The notes beneath the pieces are model-generated. The model was given only the letters and a program-made list of their open reading frames with translations, had not been told where the DNA came from and ran no database searches. A DNA stretch of 64,000 bases. It comes from Castor canadensis (taxonomy: Eukaryota; Chordata; Mammalia; Rodentia; Castoridae). Shown here piece by piece: positions 45,961 through 57,599 of this stretch. Each line of letters starts with the position of its first letter. The first letter of the stretch is position 1. The DNA is taken from positions 28,541,501 to 28,605,500 of the forward strand of contig NC_133389.1 of assembly GCF_047511655.1 (NCBI RefSeq), written 5' to 3'. The position numbers were made by a program, and so were the translations under genes.

Positions 45961-46243
45961 AAATAGAAGATAATGCTGACCCTTTAAAGAAGAGAAGGGA
46001 CTTTTGTGCTTGCTCCCTTTCAGAGAGCGTGCTGCCAAGATGATGGGGGAGAGGGACACCTGAATCAATCTATCAAGGGAACAAAACCATCAGGCTCCTT
46101 AGCCAAGATTGGCTCCACTCAACAGTTTCTGGAGTTTAACTCTTATTTCTTCAAATGCATCGGAGGGAAAAACATGAAGCCTCTGCTTGCTCTAGGACAT
46201 CTTGGATTCTTTTTGCTCAAAGATAATCCCTGGCATCCCCCGC
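45961..46243. other. Unique sequence, nothing recognised
   Basis: No repeat or coding feature is recognised. Confidence 0.4.
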
Positions 46244-46395
46244 CTCAACACACACACACACACACATATATGCACGGACATACATATCACAAATATGTAT
46301 ATGCAACACACATACTTACATAACGTGTGCACATGTATTCATGCTTTCACATGCCACACACAAGCACATGTGCACACACCACACATACATATTGT
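46244..46395. repeat. CA-rich microsatellite, degenerate
   Basis: A pure (CA)n core of about 9 units at 46249-46266, followed by degenerate CATA, CACA and GCACATG words. Confidence 0.85.
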
Positions 46396-46673
46396 ACTTC
46401 ATAAGCTTAATAACACAAACATATACTTTCCTGCTTTAAAAACAATACTAGCAGACTCTTAATTGGATCATAATTCCAATTAGGGATAAAGTGTCAACAT
46501 GTCTGTGACTTGCTTTCACATAATTCAGAGAGAGAACAGGAAGGATATAGACTATAAATATGGTAACTTGTTAACAGTCATTGAATCTGGCTGCGGACAC
46601 ACAACCTACATGTAGGCTTAAGTTTCTTAAGTGAGCATCAGAGCGTGTTATAGTGCTGGAAGACAGGGGGTCT

Positions 46674-47095
46674 TTTTTTAAAGCATGCATCAAGTTCACA
46701 TGGGGTATCTTTGTGATATGTCCATACATGCATATAATGTACTATTTTTTTACAATTTCAATGGGTTTCATTATACTCTTTTCACACATGCCTCCAATGC
46801 ACTTCATAGTCACCCCTCATCACCCTCTCCTTTTGTCCTCCTCCCTCCCGCTGGTCCCCCCACCCAAACAATTCCCCTTTTCATTCATCTCATTGTTTTG
46901 GGGTCCAGATTCTGCATATGAGAGAAAACATGTGACATTTATCTTTTTAAGTCTGACTTATTTCACTTCACATGATGATCTCCTTTTCCATCAATTTTCC
47001 TGCAAGCCACATTAATTTCACTTTTCTTTGTGGCTGAATAACACTCCATTGTGATATATATATCACATTTTCTTTACCCATTCATTGGTGGGTAA
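46674..47095 (-). mobile_element. 5'-truncated L1 3' end
   Basis: Reverse L1 3' UTR and ORF2 end: 'gatatgtccatacatgcata', 'caatgggtttcattatactc', 'tttgtggctgaataacactc', 'cattgtgatatatatatcac', 'tttacccattcattgg'. More diverged than the copy at 33.2 kb. It retains no complete ORF. Confidence 0.8.
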
Positions 47096-47479
47096 ACACC
47101 TACACAGAATCTGAGTGGGTAGGAAGAAGGAAAGCAGAAGACTTTCTTAGGTCAGGTGGAAATTTTCAACCTGAAATGTTTTTCTCATCTTAATCTTGGT
47201 AAGCAGGACTTTCTTCTTCTGTCATAAGTATTCACTGTAGGTGTCATAGCCCCAGTCACCAAAACTCGTGAAAACCTCAATGAATACCAGTAGATTGACA
47301 GGCTAGACCTGTAGAGAGGGAACTCACCTTTGTAGGCAAAAGGCAGGCGTGTCAAAGTCTCTTGGCAATTGAGCCAGAGATGATACATGGCTAATTTCGA
47401 GGTAGTTGGAGGCTGTGAACACTTTATATTCTATTTAGATGCAATTGTTGGCTACCAAACACACACCATGAAACCTGCC
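47096..47479. other. Unique sequence, nothing recognised
   Basis: No recognised feature. Confidence 0.4.
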
Positions 47480-47660
47480 ACTTGTTCTCTCATTAGCATT
47501 CTCACCATGATGCCGCCCCACTTCTCAGCTTTCGCCAATGATGCGAACGATCAATTATCATTCCCATTTTACAGATGAGGAAACTGAGGCAAGGCAAGTG
47601 GCAGAAAGCAAACACAGGCTGCTTGCCCAGGCATTTTGGCCTTGGAGCCCATGCTTTTAA
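47480..47660 (-). repeat. MIR SINE, reverse
   Basis: Reverse MIR: 'ttatcattcccattttacag', 'atgaggaaactgaggcaagg'. Confidence 0.75.
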
Positions 47661-49194
47661 CGACCACTTGCAGTCACCAGATTCAATGCCTCTGCCAAGG
47701 CTGCTTCTCTGAGGCTGACCACCTCCCCCTGCAAGCTTCCAAGGGTGGATTCTTGGGCGTGGCGTTCTGAAATCTTTATGGGGTCTGGTGTGTGCACAGT
47801 ATGCCTCTACTCACTGAGTGAGACCCTGCTGCTTACATCTTGCCTCGTCAGTACCTCTGGGTTGGAATGGAGGCTTCTCTTGGCCTATGATCTGGGCCTT
47901 CACTCTGACTGCTCAGCATGGTTTATTGATGTTACTCTTCTACTTAGAAATCCTTAGAATTCTCTTCCTAAAGAAAGAAGTCAGAACAGGCCCTCATGAA
48001 CAATGTCAGATCCGATCGTCCTCCTCTCCTCTGCCTGCCAGGATGAATTCCACACTTCAGCTCCCCCTCTGCAGGCTCATGGGGTTGTTTCTGTTCCCCC
48101 TCTAGCATTCCTGTCCCTCTCCTGTCCTCTGTGGGCACGCACTTATTTTGTTCAGGTAGCCGCTCCTTTCCTGTGGAACTCGGTATACTTTGACTGGTCT
48201 AAACCAGTTCTAGTAAATACATTCCCTTCAGTTGGGAAGCTGCACAGAGACACCTCAGCAGGCAGCGATGTCCTCCTTCCCTGGAGGCTGTCAGGCAGTG
48301 ATGCCTAGAGCTGCTGTAGTCAGTCTGCTGCCTGGCTGAGGATAAACCCCTGGCATTCGGAAGTGGGGCCGAAAACAGAGCACGGCAGCAGACTGTGCCA
48401 GGAGCTGTCTGGCCTCAGGGGACTATAAATCTCCATTGCCAGTTGAGCTTTCTGTTACTTGCAACCCAAAGTACCCTGATTGATAAGATGCATATCACTC
48501 ACTACTTACCACATCAGATTACTGTCAGTTGTATAGGGTCTCTCTTCCTGCCTTTATCCTGTCTGGGACAACTGTGTTCCCTCAGGACAGATATTTTGTC
48601 AGATTCATCCTTTCTTCTTAGAATCCTGCTCTGTGTCTGGCATGTAGTAAAAGGGAATTTGCCATCTGATCCAGGGTGTTGATGACACCAATTCCTCCTC
48701 AGTGGTTTTCTCTGAGCAATTGTTCCAAGGGACATGCCTGTCCCCCATCCTTTTTAGAATGAAGTGGGATGTAAGTGTGTAAGCAGGGAGGAAAGAAGGA
48801 ACAAACGATAAATTGAATGTTATCTATTAAAATATTGTTTCTGAGGGAAAGGATTCATGTGGAAACTCCCATGGGAGAGGCCCTCACCTCCAAGTGTGGT
48901 GGGGGATTGAGATGTGGGCAGAGCCTTCTCTTCATCGTCCTTTAGTACTTTAACCTAATATTTCTCCCAGTTTTTGTAAGGTTCCCCAGGGGGCAGAGGA
49001 CAACTTCTCTAGCTTGGAAGTTTCCATCTTCAGCAACTTCCTACCATCCAGAAAGATTTTTCTCAAGCTTTTATTTCTATAGTTTATTTTTTAAAAAAGT
49101 CTTTAAGAATACTCCCCATATAAAATTACTATATTATAATTTTAACTCCTTATTTTCACCCACCCCACCGCACACACGCTTCTTAAGATTTCAG
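47661..49194. other. Mostly unique sequence with L2 fragment
   Basis: An L2-like 3' piece at about 48555-48660 (ctcaggacagatattttgtc, tgtctggcatgtagtaaaag). Frames of 95-101 codons at 47.8-48.7 kb are not recognised. Confidence 0.4.
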
Positions 49195-49400
49195 TGTCAC
49201 ATTTCCTTTAGAGCAGCACTGGTCAGAAGCCCTGTATGGTCTCATGCAAAGACCAGACAAGCCCGGCTGGCCTGTTAATTAGTGGTTTGAAGTAGTGAAA
49301 TTCCACACTGTGCCTGCTTTCTTTTTATCTTTGGGGCCAAGGTTAATTGTGTTTATACATTGCTTAAATGTCTTTGACAGAGCAGCCCTTACTTAAGGGA
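49195..49400. promoter_or_regulatory. Possible conserved non-coding element
   Basis: Repeat-free with 'tctcatgcaaagaccag', 'tggcctgttaattagtggtt', 'ctttttatctttggggccaa', 'ggttaattgtgtttatacat'. It holds HNF1-like ggttaat, forkhead-like tgtttat and homeodomain-like taattag words. Inference from motifs only. Confidence 0.33.
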
Positions 49401-49979
49401 GCCAAAGGTTAGGAGAGAGAACAAAAAGTTTCAGGCAGTCTCACCAACCCCTATGAGACTAGCATCTTTCTCCAGTTCCTGAACTCCATGGGAGCTTTTT
49501 CCAAGCAGAAAATATGGTGCAAAGCTGGACTAAGAACTCAGACAGAGGTCTGCCTGGAAGATGGAGAGGTGAGCCCTGGTCTGATGGGGATTCTCTTCTT
49601 CATGAGTACAGTTCAGAACAAGGGTCCCATCTGAGCCTCTCCTTAGTTCTGCCAATCAGCAGGCCTCTCCAAATACACTCATCACCTCAGTCCTCTGCTT
49701 AGGGATCTCCAAAAACTGACTGGACACCTTCTACTATGCACATCAAGTACTATGCAAGGTGTTTGGTGACACAAAGAGGTAGAGACAGTGTTTTCTACTT
49801 AAAGAGGAGAGAGATAAGGCATGAACAGGAAGAGCAGGAAAAAGTACATATGTACTGAATAGTTCCCGTATTGTCTACAGCAGCCAGAGCACACAATCTA
49901 ATGCAATATGAGGCAAGTACATATAAAATAGTAGCAAAGTACTATAACAGGTCCCATGCTTACCAGGAGAGATCAGAAA
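49401..49979. other. Unique sequence, nothing recognised
   Basis: No confident repeat or gene. Confidence 0.4.
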
Positions 49980-50155
49980 GTGCCTCATTGTGCCTCAGTT
50001 TCCCTATCTGCAAAGTGGAGACAATAAGAGAACTTTCCTTAAAGAGGTAGCATGAGCACCAAAAGCATTAATACACAGAAGGTGCTTTGAACGGAGCCTG
50101 GCACATAGAAAGTGTTACAAGAGAGTTTGCTGCTATTATTATTATTACTTCCAGC
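49980..50155 (+). repeat. MIR SINE
   Basis: Forward MIR: 'tgtgcctcagtttccctatc', 'tgcaaagtggagacaataag', 'cctggcacatagaaagtg', ending at a TAT/ATT triplet run. Confidence 0.8.
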
Positions 50156-51861
50156 TAAGACTAGGAACAGTGTGGGGTTTGTGACTAAATGGCGAAAAGG
50201 AAGGTGGTTGCCTGTGTTAAAATAATTAAATAGGAGGCCGTTAGACTGAGGTGGCTCTAACACCCTTGGTTCTTACATATCATTTCCTGTAAGGGGCTAA
50301 TTTAAAAGAAACCCAGCCAATCCCAGGCAGCCAGCAGGGCTTTAGATTGTCTTGATCTTCTCACTGCTATAGGCCAAATAAGGCAATTCCTCCAAAATTA
50401 GCCAATCAAATAATTTACTTGCTTTGCTTCCACAGTCACCCTATAACAACCCCTCACTCCCACCCTCTCAAACCACCTCCTGTTTGGAGTTGCCCAATTC
50501 ATGAGTCACTATCTCCTCAAATAACTCTTGAAAGTTTTTATGCACCAAAGTTTATCTTTCAACACCTAAAACGGTGTTTAGGTGGCTTAGCTGAACCTTC
50601 AGGGTTCTGCACTCTGAGTTCATCTTCCTGTCTCCACTTCCTGGCATGGGAATTGGTCCCAGCCAAGCAGATCCACTTCTACACTGTCCCTCAAATTCGC
50701 CAGGTGCATCCCACCTGCTGATGCTCTCCCCTCTCCAGAGCATGCAGGGAGTTCCAGAAGCTCCAGAGTTGCTGAGCCTCACCAGGGTCCTGGGGAAGTG
50801 CCTACTGCTTCTGGGGTTCAGAGTTCCCACCTTAAGAATAAGCTCAGTGCCTGGACCATCTCTTCCTCTTGGGAAGCCCTCCTTAGGAGGCAGTCCCATA
50901 TAGCCAGATGGGAGGCACCTTTTCTCAATTTGTGCCTGCCTATAAAGACACACTCCAAAGTAGCAGGCTATACCATCTGGCATCCAACTCCCCATTCCCC
51001 ACGATCCACCAAGAAAGCAGACTTTTCATTGCCACTTCATGTCTCACTCAAACTCCTCTGCCCCACTCTGCACAACTTCCTCTTCCTCCAGGCTGCCCTC
51101 CAAATTCTTCTCTTCTAGCTTTCTACTTCTGTAAGCCATAGTCCCAAACGTAGTCTACACATCCAAATGCATTAAGATCTTAGCAAGACAGAAGGGACTT
51201 TCCCTAAGCAGGACCCAGTCTGCTCAGGAGAGAATGGAGGCCTTAAATGGCAACATTGTCGTCTTGTCCTCCTTTGAGATGAATCCTCCAGTTGTTCCAG
51301 GTGGTGGCGAGCATCTTTCCCTAGATCTCTCCAGTGGCCTCTTCTCAAGGAAAACCCCCATTCTTATTCTGAGCTTGAAGATAAGATAAACTGGGTTGTC
51401 CTAACTCTATGGAGACTACCTTCTCCAGTCCCCCACCTCTGACCCAGCCTTGTCTCTCCAGTTGGCATAAGCTTTCTCTCCCTTTTTGACCTCTTTTTGC
51501 TTTTCCTATCTCCACCATTCATTCGTGCTCATCTGAACTGTCACCTAGCTCTGTGGATGTGAGCGACTCTTGTCCTTCCTGCTTGGTCACATGATCCTCT
51601 GGTAGCTCTGACCTACATGTGATCTAAATTCGGCCAATCCAATGCCTCCCCCTCAGCCAGGATGTGGGCTCTAGAAAAAGTGGCCTAAGGGTACCAGGAC
51701 AGTGACAGTTGTTCTCAAAGGTTGTGGTAGAGCTCAGAGTTCAACATCAATGACAATACTGGCCACAGGGTCCTAAGCAGACTGTTTGCTGTGCCTCCCT
51801 TTGTTCCATATCCTTTCTTCACGTTTTGAGACCTGTGAGCTTCTTTTTAACCTCTCTTCCT
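50156..51861. other. Unique C/T-rich sequence, nothing recognised
   Basis: Several long overlapping frames (147 codons reverse at 50552-50995, 106 forward at 50798-51118) show no family features. No mobile element is recognised. Confidence 0.45.
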
Positions 51862-51948
51862 TTTTTTTTTTTTTGTTTATTCATATGTGCATACAATGTT
51901 TGGGTCATTTCTTCCCCCACCCCCCTTCTTGTTACCTTTCCAGAAAAT
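51862..51948 (-). mobile_element. Very short L1 3' end
   Basis: A T-run and 'gtttattcatatgtgcatac', 'aatgtttgggtcatttcttc' match the first part of the L1 at 33.2 kb. This insert is cut to under 100 bp. 'cttcc'-type T-rich flanks are consistent with a target duplication. Confidence 0.75.
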
Positions 51949-52434
51949 TCCTTCTTCCTTTAGTGTATCACAGTGGTAGTTGTCAAAAACCCAGGATCTG
52001 GTTACTGCCTACAACACAGGAGGGACTTGCTACATGGCTTTCTGACCCAAGGCCCAAGCTTGGCTGGGCCAGGCTTTTGTGCTTACTCACCTTAGTGCAG
52101 GCCTGGCCCAGAGCAGGTGTCCCTTGGGTAGACAATGGATGAATATCAAGCAGGACCAGCAGGTCCATTACTAAGTGGATCTCTTTAGGCTTAAACAGCC
52201 CTAAACCAATGTTAAAACTGACAGTGATGCTCAGTTAAGGGTAAAAGCCCTCATGCCTAGGACTCAATGTTAAAGACAGAGGAGAGGGTCAATTTCCCAC
52301 CAAGTGAGCTAAACCTGAGCATCACAGGATGCTCCTCTCTTTGCCATCTGGGCTGCCTGCTGTGCTCTTGATCCTCCCATGGATGCTCTGCTCCACCTTG
52401 CTCCCTCTGCCCCTGACTCCACCACTCCTACTCA
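51949..52434. other. Unique sequence, nothing recognised
   Basis: No recognised feature. Confidence 0.4.
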
Positions 52435-52670
52435 GCCATCAAGCCCAGCCTAAATATCAGCTACTCTAGTAGGCCAACCTTGATTAGCTCCACCCCCTCT
52501 GAGCCTTCCTCCTTGGTTCTTTACCCATATCATTGTAGTGGGTGGACAAGGGCTACATAAGTGCATGGCTTCTGTTCCATGAAGACAGAATCCGTGCTCT
52601 GATTCCTGTGCGCATTGCCAGTTCTTAGTGTAGAGAACAGGTACTCAATGAGAAAGAACAAATAAATGTG
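52435..52670 (+). repeat. LINE L2 3' region
   Basis: L2-like: 'cagcctaaatatcagctact', 'aggccaaccttgattagctc', 'ttccatgaagacagaatccg', 'agagaacaggtactcaatga'. Confidence 0.6.
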
Positions 52671-53014
52671 CACCGATGCAGTGTGGGCCTCAGAGCACAG
52701 CCACATCTTGTTGCTGGGCCATCAGCTTAGTTGAAGTGCACATTTTCTGCTGGAATGTGCTGCTGAGTAGTCATTTGGAGAAGAGGTAGACAATGGAGTG
52801 ATTAGCATACACATCCTTTGTGATCAGGTAGGTAAGGGATAGACTTTGGGTCGAGTTAGCACAGGATCAGATATCAGATGTTAGTTCAATATAAATCACT
52901 TCATGGCAATGAAATACAAGGGAGCATGTTGCCTTGTAAGGTGTGAACTCTCTGTTTGGGAAAAATCTTTCAGCAAAGATTGGCAGAGAGGCTGTGCCTT
53001 CCAGTGCTATCTGT

Positions 53015-53165
53015 GGAGGATCTGCTCCAGAAAGTTCATTAAAAATACAGGTCTCTGAACTTAACCCCAGAAATCTAATCCAAATGGATTGGGGAAGCAG
53101 CCTAGAAATCTATGTTATTTTGCACAAATCCTTCCAAGAAATTTCCTAGAACAGTCCAGTTTGGG
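53015..53165 (-). mobile_element. MER5A-like hAT element, partial
   Basis: Degraded reverse MER5A wording: 'tcattaaaaatacaggtctc', 'taaccccagaaatctaatcc', 'gcagcctagaaatctatgtt'. Confidence 0.5.
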
Positions 53166-53407
53166 AAGAGAGAGTGGAGTGGAATATGGGACCAGACGAC
53201 CCACTACCTCCAGGTTGGGTGAGGACACTATCCTGGTGCCTGAAAATCTCTTCAGCCGCTAATATTTTCTCCAGTAGGATTATTTAGTTACCTGATACTC
53301 TCTTTGGACAGATTCAAGAAGGATACTGCTATGGACTTGATGTTTGTAACTGACCAAAACTCATATGTTGAAATCACAACCCCTAGGTTGATGACATTTG
53401 GGGTCAT

Positions 53408-53772
53408 TGTGCTGCATTTTAGTTCAATTTCTACTGCTGTAACTAAACACACAGACTAGGTAATTTATAAGAAGTAAAACTTTATTCAACTCATGGTTCT
53501 GAGGGTTGAAAGCCCAAGTCTGGGTGGCTGCATCTGGTGAGTCCTTCTTGCTGGTAAGGGCTCTCTGAAGAGTCCTGAGGCAGGCCACAGCATCACACAG
53601 CAAGACAGAGAAAGCTGGCTTGCTCAGGTCTCTCTTCCTCTTCTTGTAATCATGAGGGCATCACCTTTTTGACCCCATCTAATCCAAAGACCCTACTTCC
53701 AAGTGAACTTGTGGAGATTAACTTTCCAACATAGCAATTCTGGGTAGTGCACCTGAACCCTAGCAGAAGGCA
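53408..53772 (-). mobile_element. MaLR-type solo LTR nested in MLT1
   Basis: A 365-bp element bounded by TG...CA and a perfect 5-bp duplication, gtcat (53403-53407 and 53773-53777). Internal words 'ctgtaactaaacacacagac', 'taggtaatttataagaagta', 'aactcatggttctgagggtt' match the reverse of the MST/MLT/ORR1-type MaLR LTR group. The subfamily is not assigned. It is a solo LTR with no internal region. Confidence 0.82.
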
Positions 53773-53825
53773 GTCATGAGGGTGGAGCCCCCATAATGAG
53801 CTTAGTGCCCTCATAAGAAAGGAAG

Positions 53826-53880
53826 GGGGCTGAGTTGGCTGCCTAGCAAACGTGAGGCCCTGAGTTCAAACCCCAGTATG
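53826..53880 (+). mobile_element. Internally deleted ID-like SINE with purine tail
   Basis: 'ggggctgagttggctgccta', then 'gaggccctgagttcaaaccc', 'cagtatg'. The usual 'ctcaagtggtagagc' segment is missing. An A/G-rich tail extends to about 53950. It lies inside the MLT1-like LTR. Confidence 0.8.
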
Positions 53881-54165
53881 AAAAAAGAAAGAAAAGGAGA
53901 GAGACACAGAAAGAAATGAAGGAAGGGAGGAAGGAAGGAGAAGAGAAGAGACAAGAGCACTTCTTACCTCCACCATGCAGGGGTTACAGCAACAAGAGCC
54001 CATCTGCAAACCAGGAAGAGGACCCTCACCAGACAGTGCATCTGTCAGCAACTTTATCTTGGACTTCTCAACTTCTAGAACTGTGAGAACAAATGTGTGT
54101 TATTCAAATCCCACCACCATCTATATTATTTTGCCACAGCTGCCCACACTGACTGGGACACATAC

Positions 54166-55224
54166 TCAAACCCAGGACATTCTCCTAGATGTCTCTGACA
54201 TCACTGAGGCAGTGATACCTAGGTGTTGGTTTCCATGAGTCTACTATTCCTGTGGTCAGTGAGCTTTGTGATGGCTGAGGCCTGGGCCTACTGTGTTCTC
54301 CCCCTTTCTTCTTTAACAAGAACTACGGTTCTTGCTAGAAACCTTGAGTAATGTGGCTGGAGTCCTTGGGCAGCATCACAGTCATTTTGAGGCTCTTGAC
54401 CCATTAAGATAGTCATGTTCTGTTTCAAAGTGACCTCCTAATTGAATCTAGAGGACAGGACCCACAATGGGTCCTGATATTCTGCCCATACACTATGTCA
54501 GCTGGGAGCCTGTTTGCTAAGTGTTTAATGGGAATCAAATGTATTTCCATGCATCTGTCACTACTTCACACCAGTTAGTGTACGTCTGTCACCTGCACAA
54601 AAGTGCACGGCAACTGGTTTGGGGTCCTAATCAGGACTGTCCCAGAGCATGGCTCAGTGACTGGGCTCAGTAGAGGTTGTATGCAGGGACACAGGCTTGC
54701 CTAGGTGCCAAGCAGCCCACGCAACTCTTGCCTCTTGTTTCTTAAGTTTAGAATTTCACATGGGACCCCAAAACCATGGAGGACAAGCAAATATTCTTTT
54801 TTCTTCTCCACATCTGGAAAGTTGGCAGTGGAAAAAAAATGAATTTTTAGTCCCTTGAGCCAGGACCAGAACACTAAGAAAAACCACAGGAAGTATGCAA
54901 ACCTGGTCTTTACCTCTGCCCCACTCTCCTTTTCAGGATCCTACTCTGCCCTACATTTTCCCTTCTCCACCCTGCACTCCAGGGCCACAGGCTGAGATCC
55001 TGCTCTGGGCTACTGATAAGCAGACCTCCACTGATAGAATGTGCTATGGTTTGTTCCCCACAGGCTGAGAGTGTACAGCAGGCCACAAAGAGTATACAGC
55101 AGCTCAGTAAGATTAAACTAACGTCCCTAGGGGTTTGGCCTCTCCTGAGATCCCTCAGGTCACCCTAGCGAGGTGGCCACCAGTACTCTCAACCCATCGG
55201 AGCCCCAGCACTGGCTCTGCTTGC
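54166..55224. other. Unique sequence, nothing recognised
   Basis: No confident repeat or gene. Confidence 0.4.
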
Positions 55225-55680
55225 TATGAAGTGCAATATTGCATATAATAACAATTACCAATGACCTCCACTGGGTTGTCCAATCTCATTATTACCAGTG
55301 CATTTGGTACCTGCCACTGTCAATTTGCCTCAGCTGAGGTTTTATTCAGTGGGATATGATAGTGTTGTACAGCAATCTTTTTCCATTTAAATAGTTTAAT
55401 TGAGGAAAGCTATCAGATGTTTCCAAATTTAATGTATACAACAATTTGCTTTTTCCTATCTCTTTTCAGAGTTGAGTTGGAAGAAAATGACATCTGATTC
55501 TTATAGAAGGAAAGCAATTACATTTTGGCGTCTGCCTTCCCCGGTTTGCATATGTTTTTAAACATAAAAAGAAATTCTTAATATGTAATTGTCAGGTAAT
55601 AAAAAGGGAAAAATATTTTACTTTGCGTTTATGAAGTAATTTTTCAAAAGCATAAGGGAATTACATGTTAATGTTTTATG
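55225..55680. promoter_or_regulatory. AT-rich conserved-looking non-coding block
   Basis: Repeat-free AT-rich sequence with dense factor-like words: 'gcaatattgcatataataac', 'aacaattaccaatgacc', 'ccatttaaatagtttaattg', 'ccggtttgcatatgttttta', 'aatatgtaattgtcaggtaa', 'ctttgcgtttatgaagtaat'. Homeodomain, POU-like and TTTAAA cores are frequent, with no open frame of note. It looks like developmental enhancer DNA; alignment is needed. Confidence 0.4.
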
Positions 55681-56477
55681 TTTATGACTGCACTCTAATA
55701 CTGCACTATTTCTTCAAGTTTGGGTCTTTTTTTTTTTTTTTCCTCTCTGAAGATGAGAGCTGAGATGATCAGGCCTAGCTTAAATCCTGCCTCACTGTCA
55801 GAGATGTCCTTGTGTGCCCAGAGTTTTTTTCTCAGGGCTCCCTCCTTGGAGCTCCTACTTCCTGCACCGTGATGTAGCACTACTTCTCTACTTGGAGAAG
55901 TAGTTGATGGGGTCTCCCTCATCTTTGGTCCACGTGATTGTAAGTCTGATCTGCCCGTGTTATCTTCATGAAGAGCTGTGCTTACCTATTGAAGCTGCCC
56001 TCTCTGCAGTGTGTTTCATCCAATGCCCTGTTTCCTCTCAAGTCTTTGCTTCTGTGTTGACTCCTGTCCCTTATCCGTGTCTCCTCTCTCCTGGGTCATC
56101 CTTATCAACACAACACGCTAACTTCTCTACTCTTGTCCCTAAAACAAAACTACTCTGTTAACCTCACATCCTTCTTTAACTGACATTTGGCCTTTCTGCT
56201 TCCTTTTCCAGAAAAACTTCTGAATAGTCTATGTGCCATCTTCATACTGTTCTCACCTCCTGTTTTGTCTACAATGTGCCCCAGGTGGGCTTTTATCCTC
56301 ACATCCCTCTGAAATTGCTCCTGTCTAGGTGGCCAGTTTTACTTTCCTGCTGTCAAACCTACTGGACAATTTTTGTCCTTATCCTGCCCTCTTAGCTAGA
56401 ATTTAGCACCAGAAGGTTCTCGGCCTGGTATTTATTCATTGTTTGTTGCCTGGCTCCCACTTTAAAATGTAAACTCC
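55681..56477. repeat. Poly(T) run and LINE L2 body fragment
   Basis: A T-run at about 55727-55741, then from about 56000 to 56420 L2-like reverse-transcriptase-region DNA ('agaaaaacttctgaatagtc', 'ccccaggtgggcttttatcc', 'cctctgaaattgctcctgtc'). It is too degraded to translate. Confidence 0.45.
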
Positions 56478-56704
56478 CACTGGCACTGATGACTTACATC
56501 TGTAATCCTAGCTACTCAAGAGGCAGAGATCAGGAGAATCTTGGTTCAAAGCCAGCTGGGCACATAGCTAGTGAGACTCTATCTCGAAAAATACCCAGTC
56601 GAAAAAGGGCTGGTGGAGTGGCTCAAGTGGTAGAGCACTTGCTTAGAGAGTATGAGGCCCAGAGTTCAAATCCCAGTACCACCTAAATAAATAAATAAAT
56701 ATAG
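56478..56704 (+). mobile_element. Composite B1-like + ID-like SINE with TSD
   Basis: Head 'catctgtaatcctagctact', 'gagactctatctcgaaaaat'. ID-like unit 'gggctggtggagtggctcaa', 'gtggtagagcacttgcttag', 'agagttcaaatcccagtacc'. The tail is (AAAT)n. Perfect 9-bp duplication tgtaaactc (56469-56477 and 56705-56713). Confidence 0.92.
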
Positions 56705-57599
56705 TGTAAACTCTCTGAGGGAGGAACTTTGTGTATCTAATTTACTGACATATCACTAGTGTCTATTCTGGCACTTGTCATGTGGTAGATATTAAATAGA
56801 TGGTGGTGCTTCCCAACACACTTGCTTGCAAAGATCCCCAATGTACTCCCTGTCATAGAGACAGAGTCATAGAATGTCAGATTTGGAAAGGACATTAGAA
56901 ATGAGATCAGGGACATTAGAAATGAGATCAGAGTGTTACTGATCTTACTCATGAGATAAGTGGCCTGATATCATACTGCTAGAAGATTCTGGAAGAATTA
57001 GCACTTGAGCCGAGTCCTCTTGGCTCTCTGCCCAGGTTCTTTCTATAACACCTGGTCCTGTGCTATGTGGCAGAGTCTGGGACTACTCATGACAGGAGCA
57101 GACGTGTGGAATCAAGTGATCAATCAAGAGAAAAGTGGATTCAGTTACCAAGCAAGAAAGAAAAATATGACATAATAATTCCTAATCTCTCTTAAGACTA
57201 GCTTTGTGATGGAGTACCTAACTTAATTCAACTAGTTAAAAGAATGTTTGTATTTCTGAATCATGTATCTTCATAATTAAAATAGCTTTATGATTTTCTG
57301 GAATATATAAACAAGACATGTGTACTATAAATAATCCAAAAGGTGGGAAAATGAGAAAGTTAAATGTTAACTTAAAATTTCATCACCCAATGTAACTGTC
57401 TTTAATTTTTTATCTATTTTAAAAAGTATAACACAAATACAAAACAGTGCAAAAGTTATACATGTATAACTCAATGAATAATTATAAAATGAATACTAAT
57501 GTATTCATCACCCAAGAAAAAGAGAATGTGACCAGAAGAAGCCCTGTGCTTCCTCCCAGTTCCCCATTCAGTGATCATTGTTTGCTCTCAACACCATTC
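56705..57599. other. Unique AT-rich sequence
   Basis: It contains a perfect 21-bp tandem duplication (56890-56910 and 56911-56931). Otherwise nothing is recognised. Confidence 0.45.

Larger units (their letters stand above)
53327..54160 (+). mobile_element. MLT1-like MaLR LTR, host of a nested LTR and a SINE
   Basis: It starts tgctatggacttgatgtttg and ends ...ctgggaca, with internal 'aaaactcatatgttgaaatc', 'gagggtggagcccccataat', 'cttggacttctcaacttcta', 'gaactgtgagaac'. The flanking 5-mers gatac (53322-53326) and catac (54161-54165) match at four of five bases, as expected for an old ERVL-MaLR duplication. Two later insertions interrupt it: a reverse LTR at 53408-53772 and an ID-like SINE from 53826. 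Without them it is about 350 bp, close to the usual MLT1 LTR size. No viral gene is present. Confidence 0.8.

Noticed and set aside
53327..54160. Possible endogenous retrovirus
   Set aside because: Only LTR-type sequence is present; no gag, pol or env region, so these are solo LTRs.
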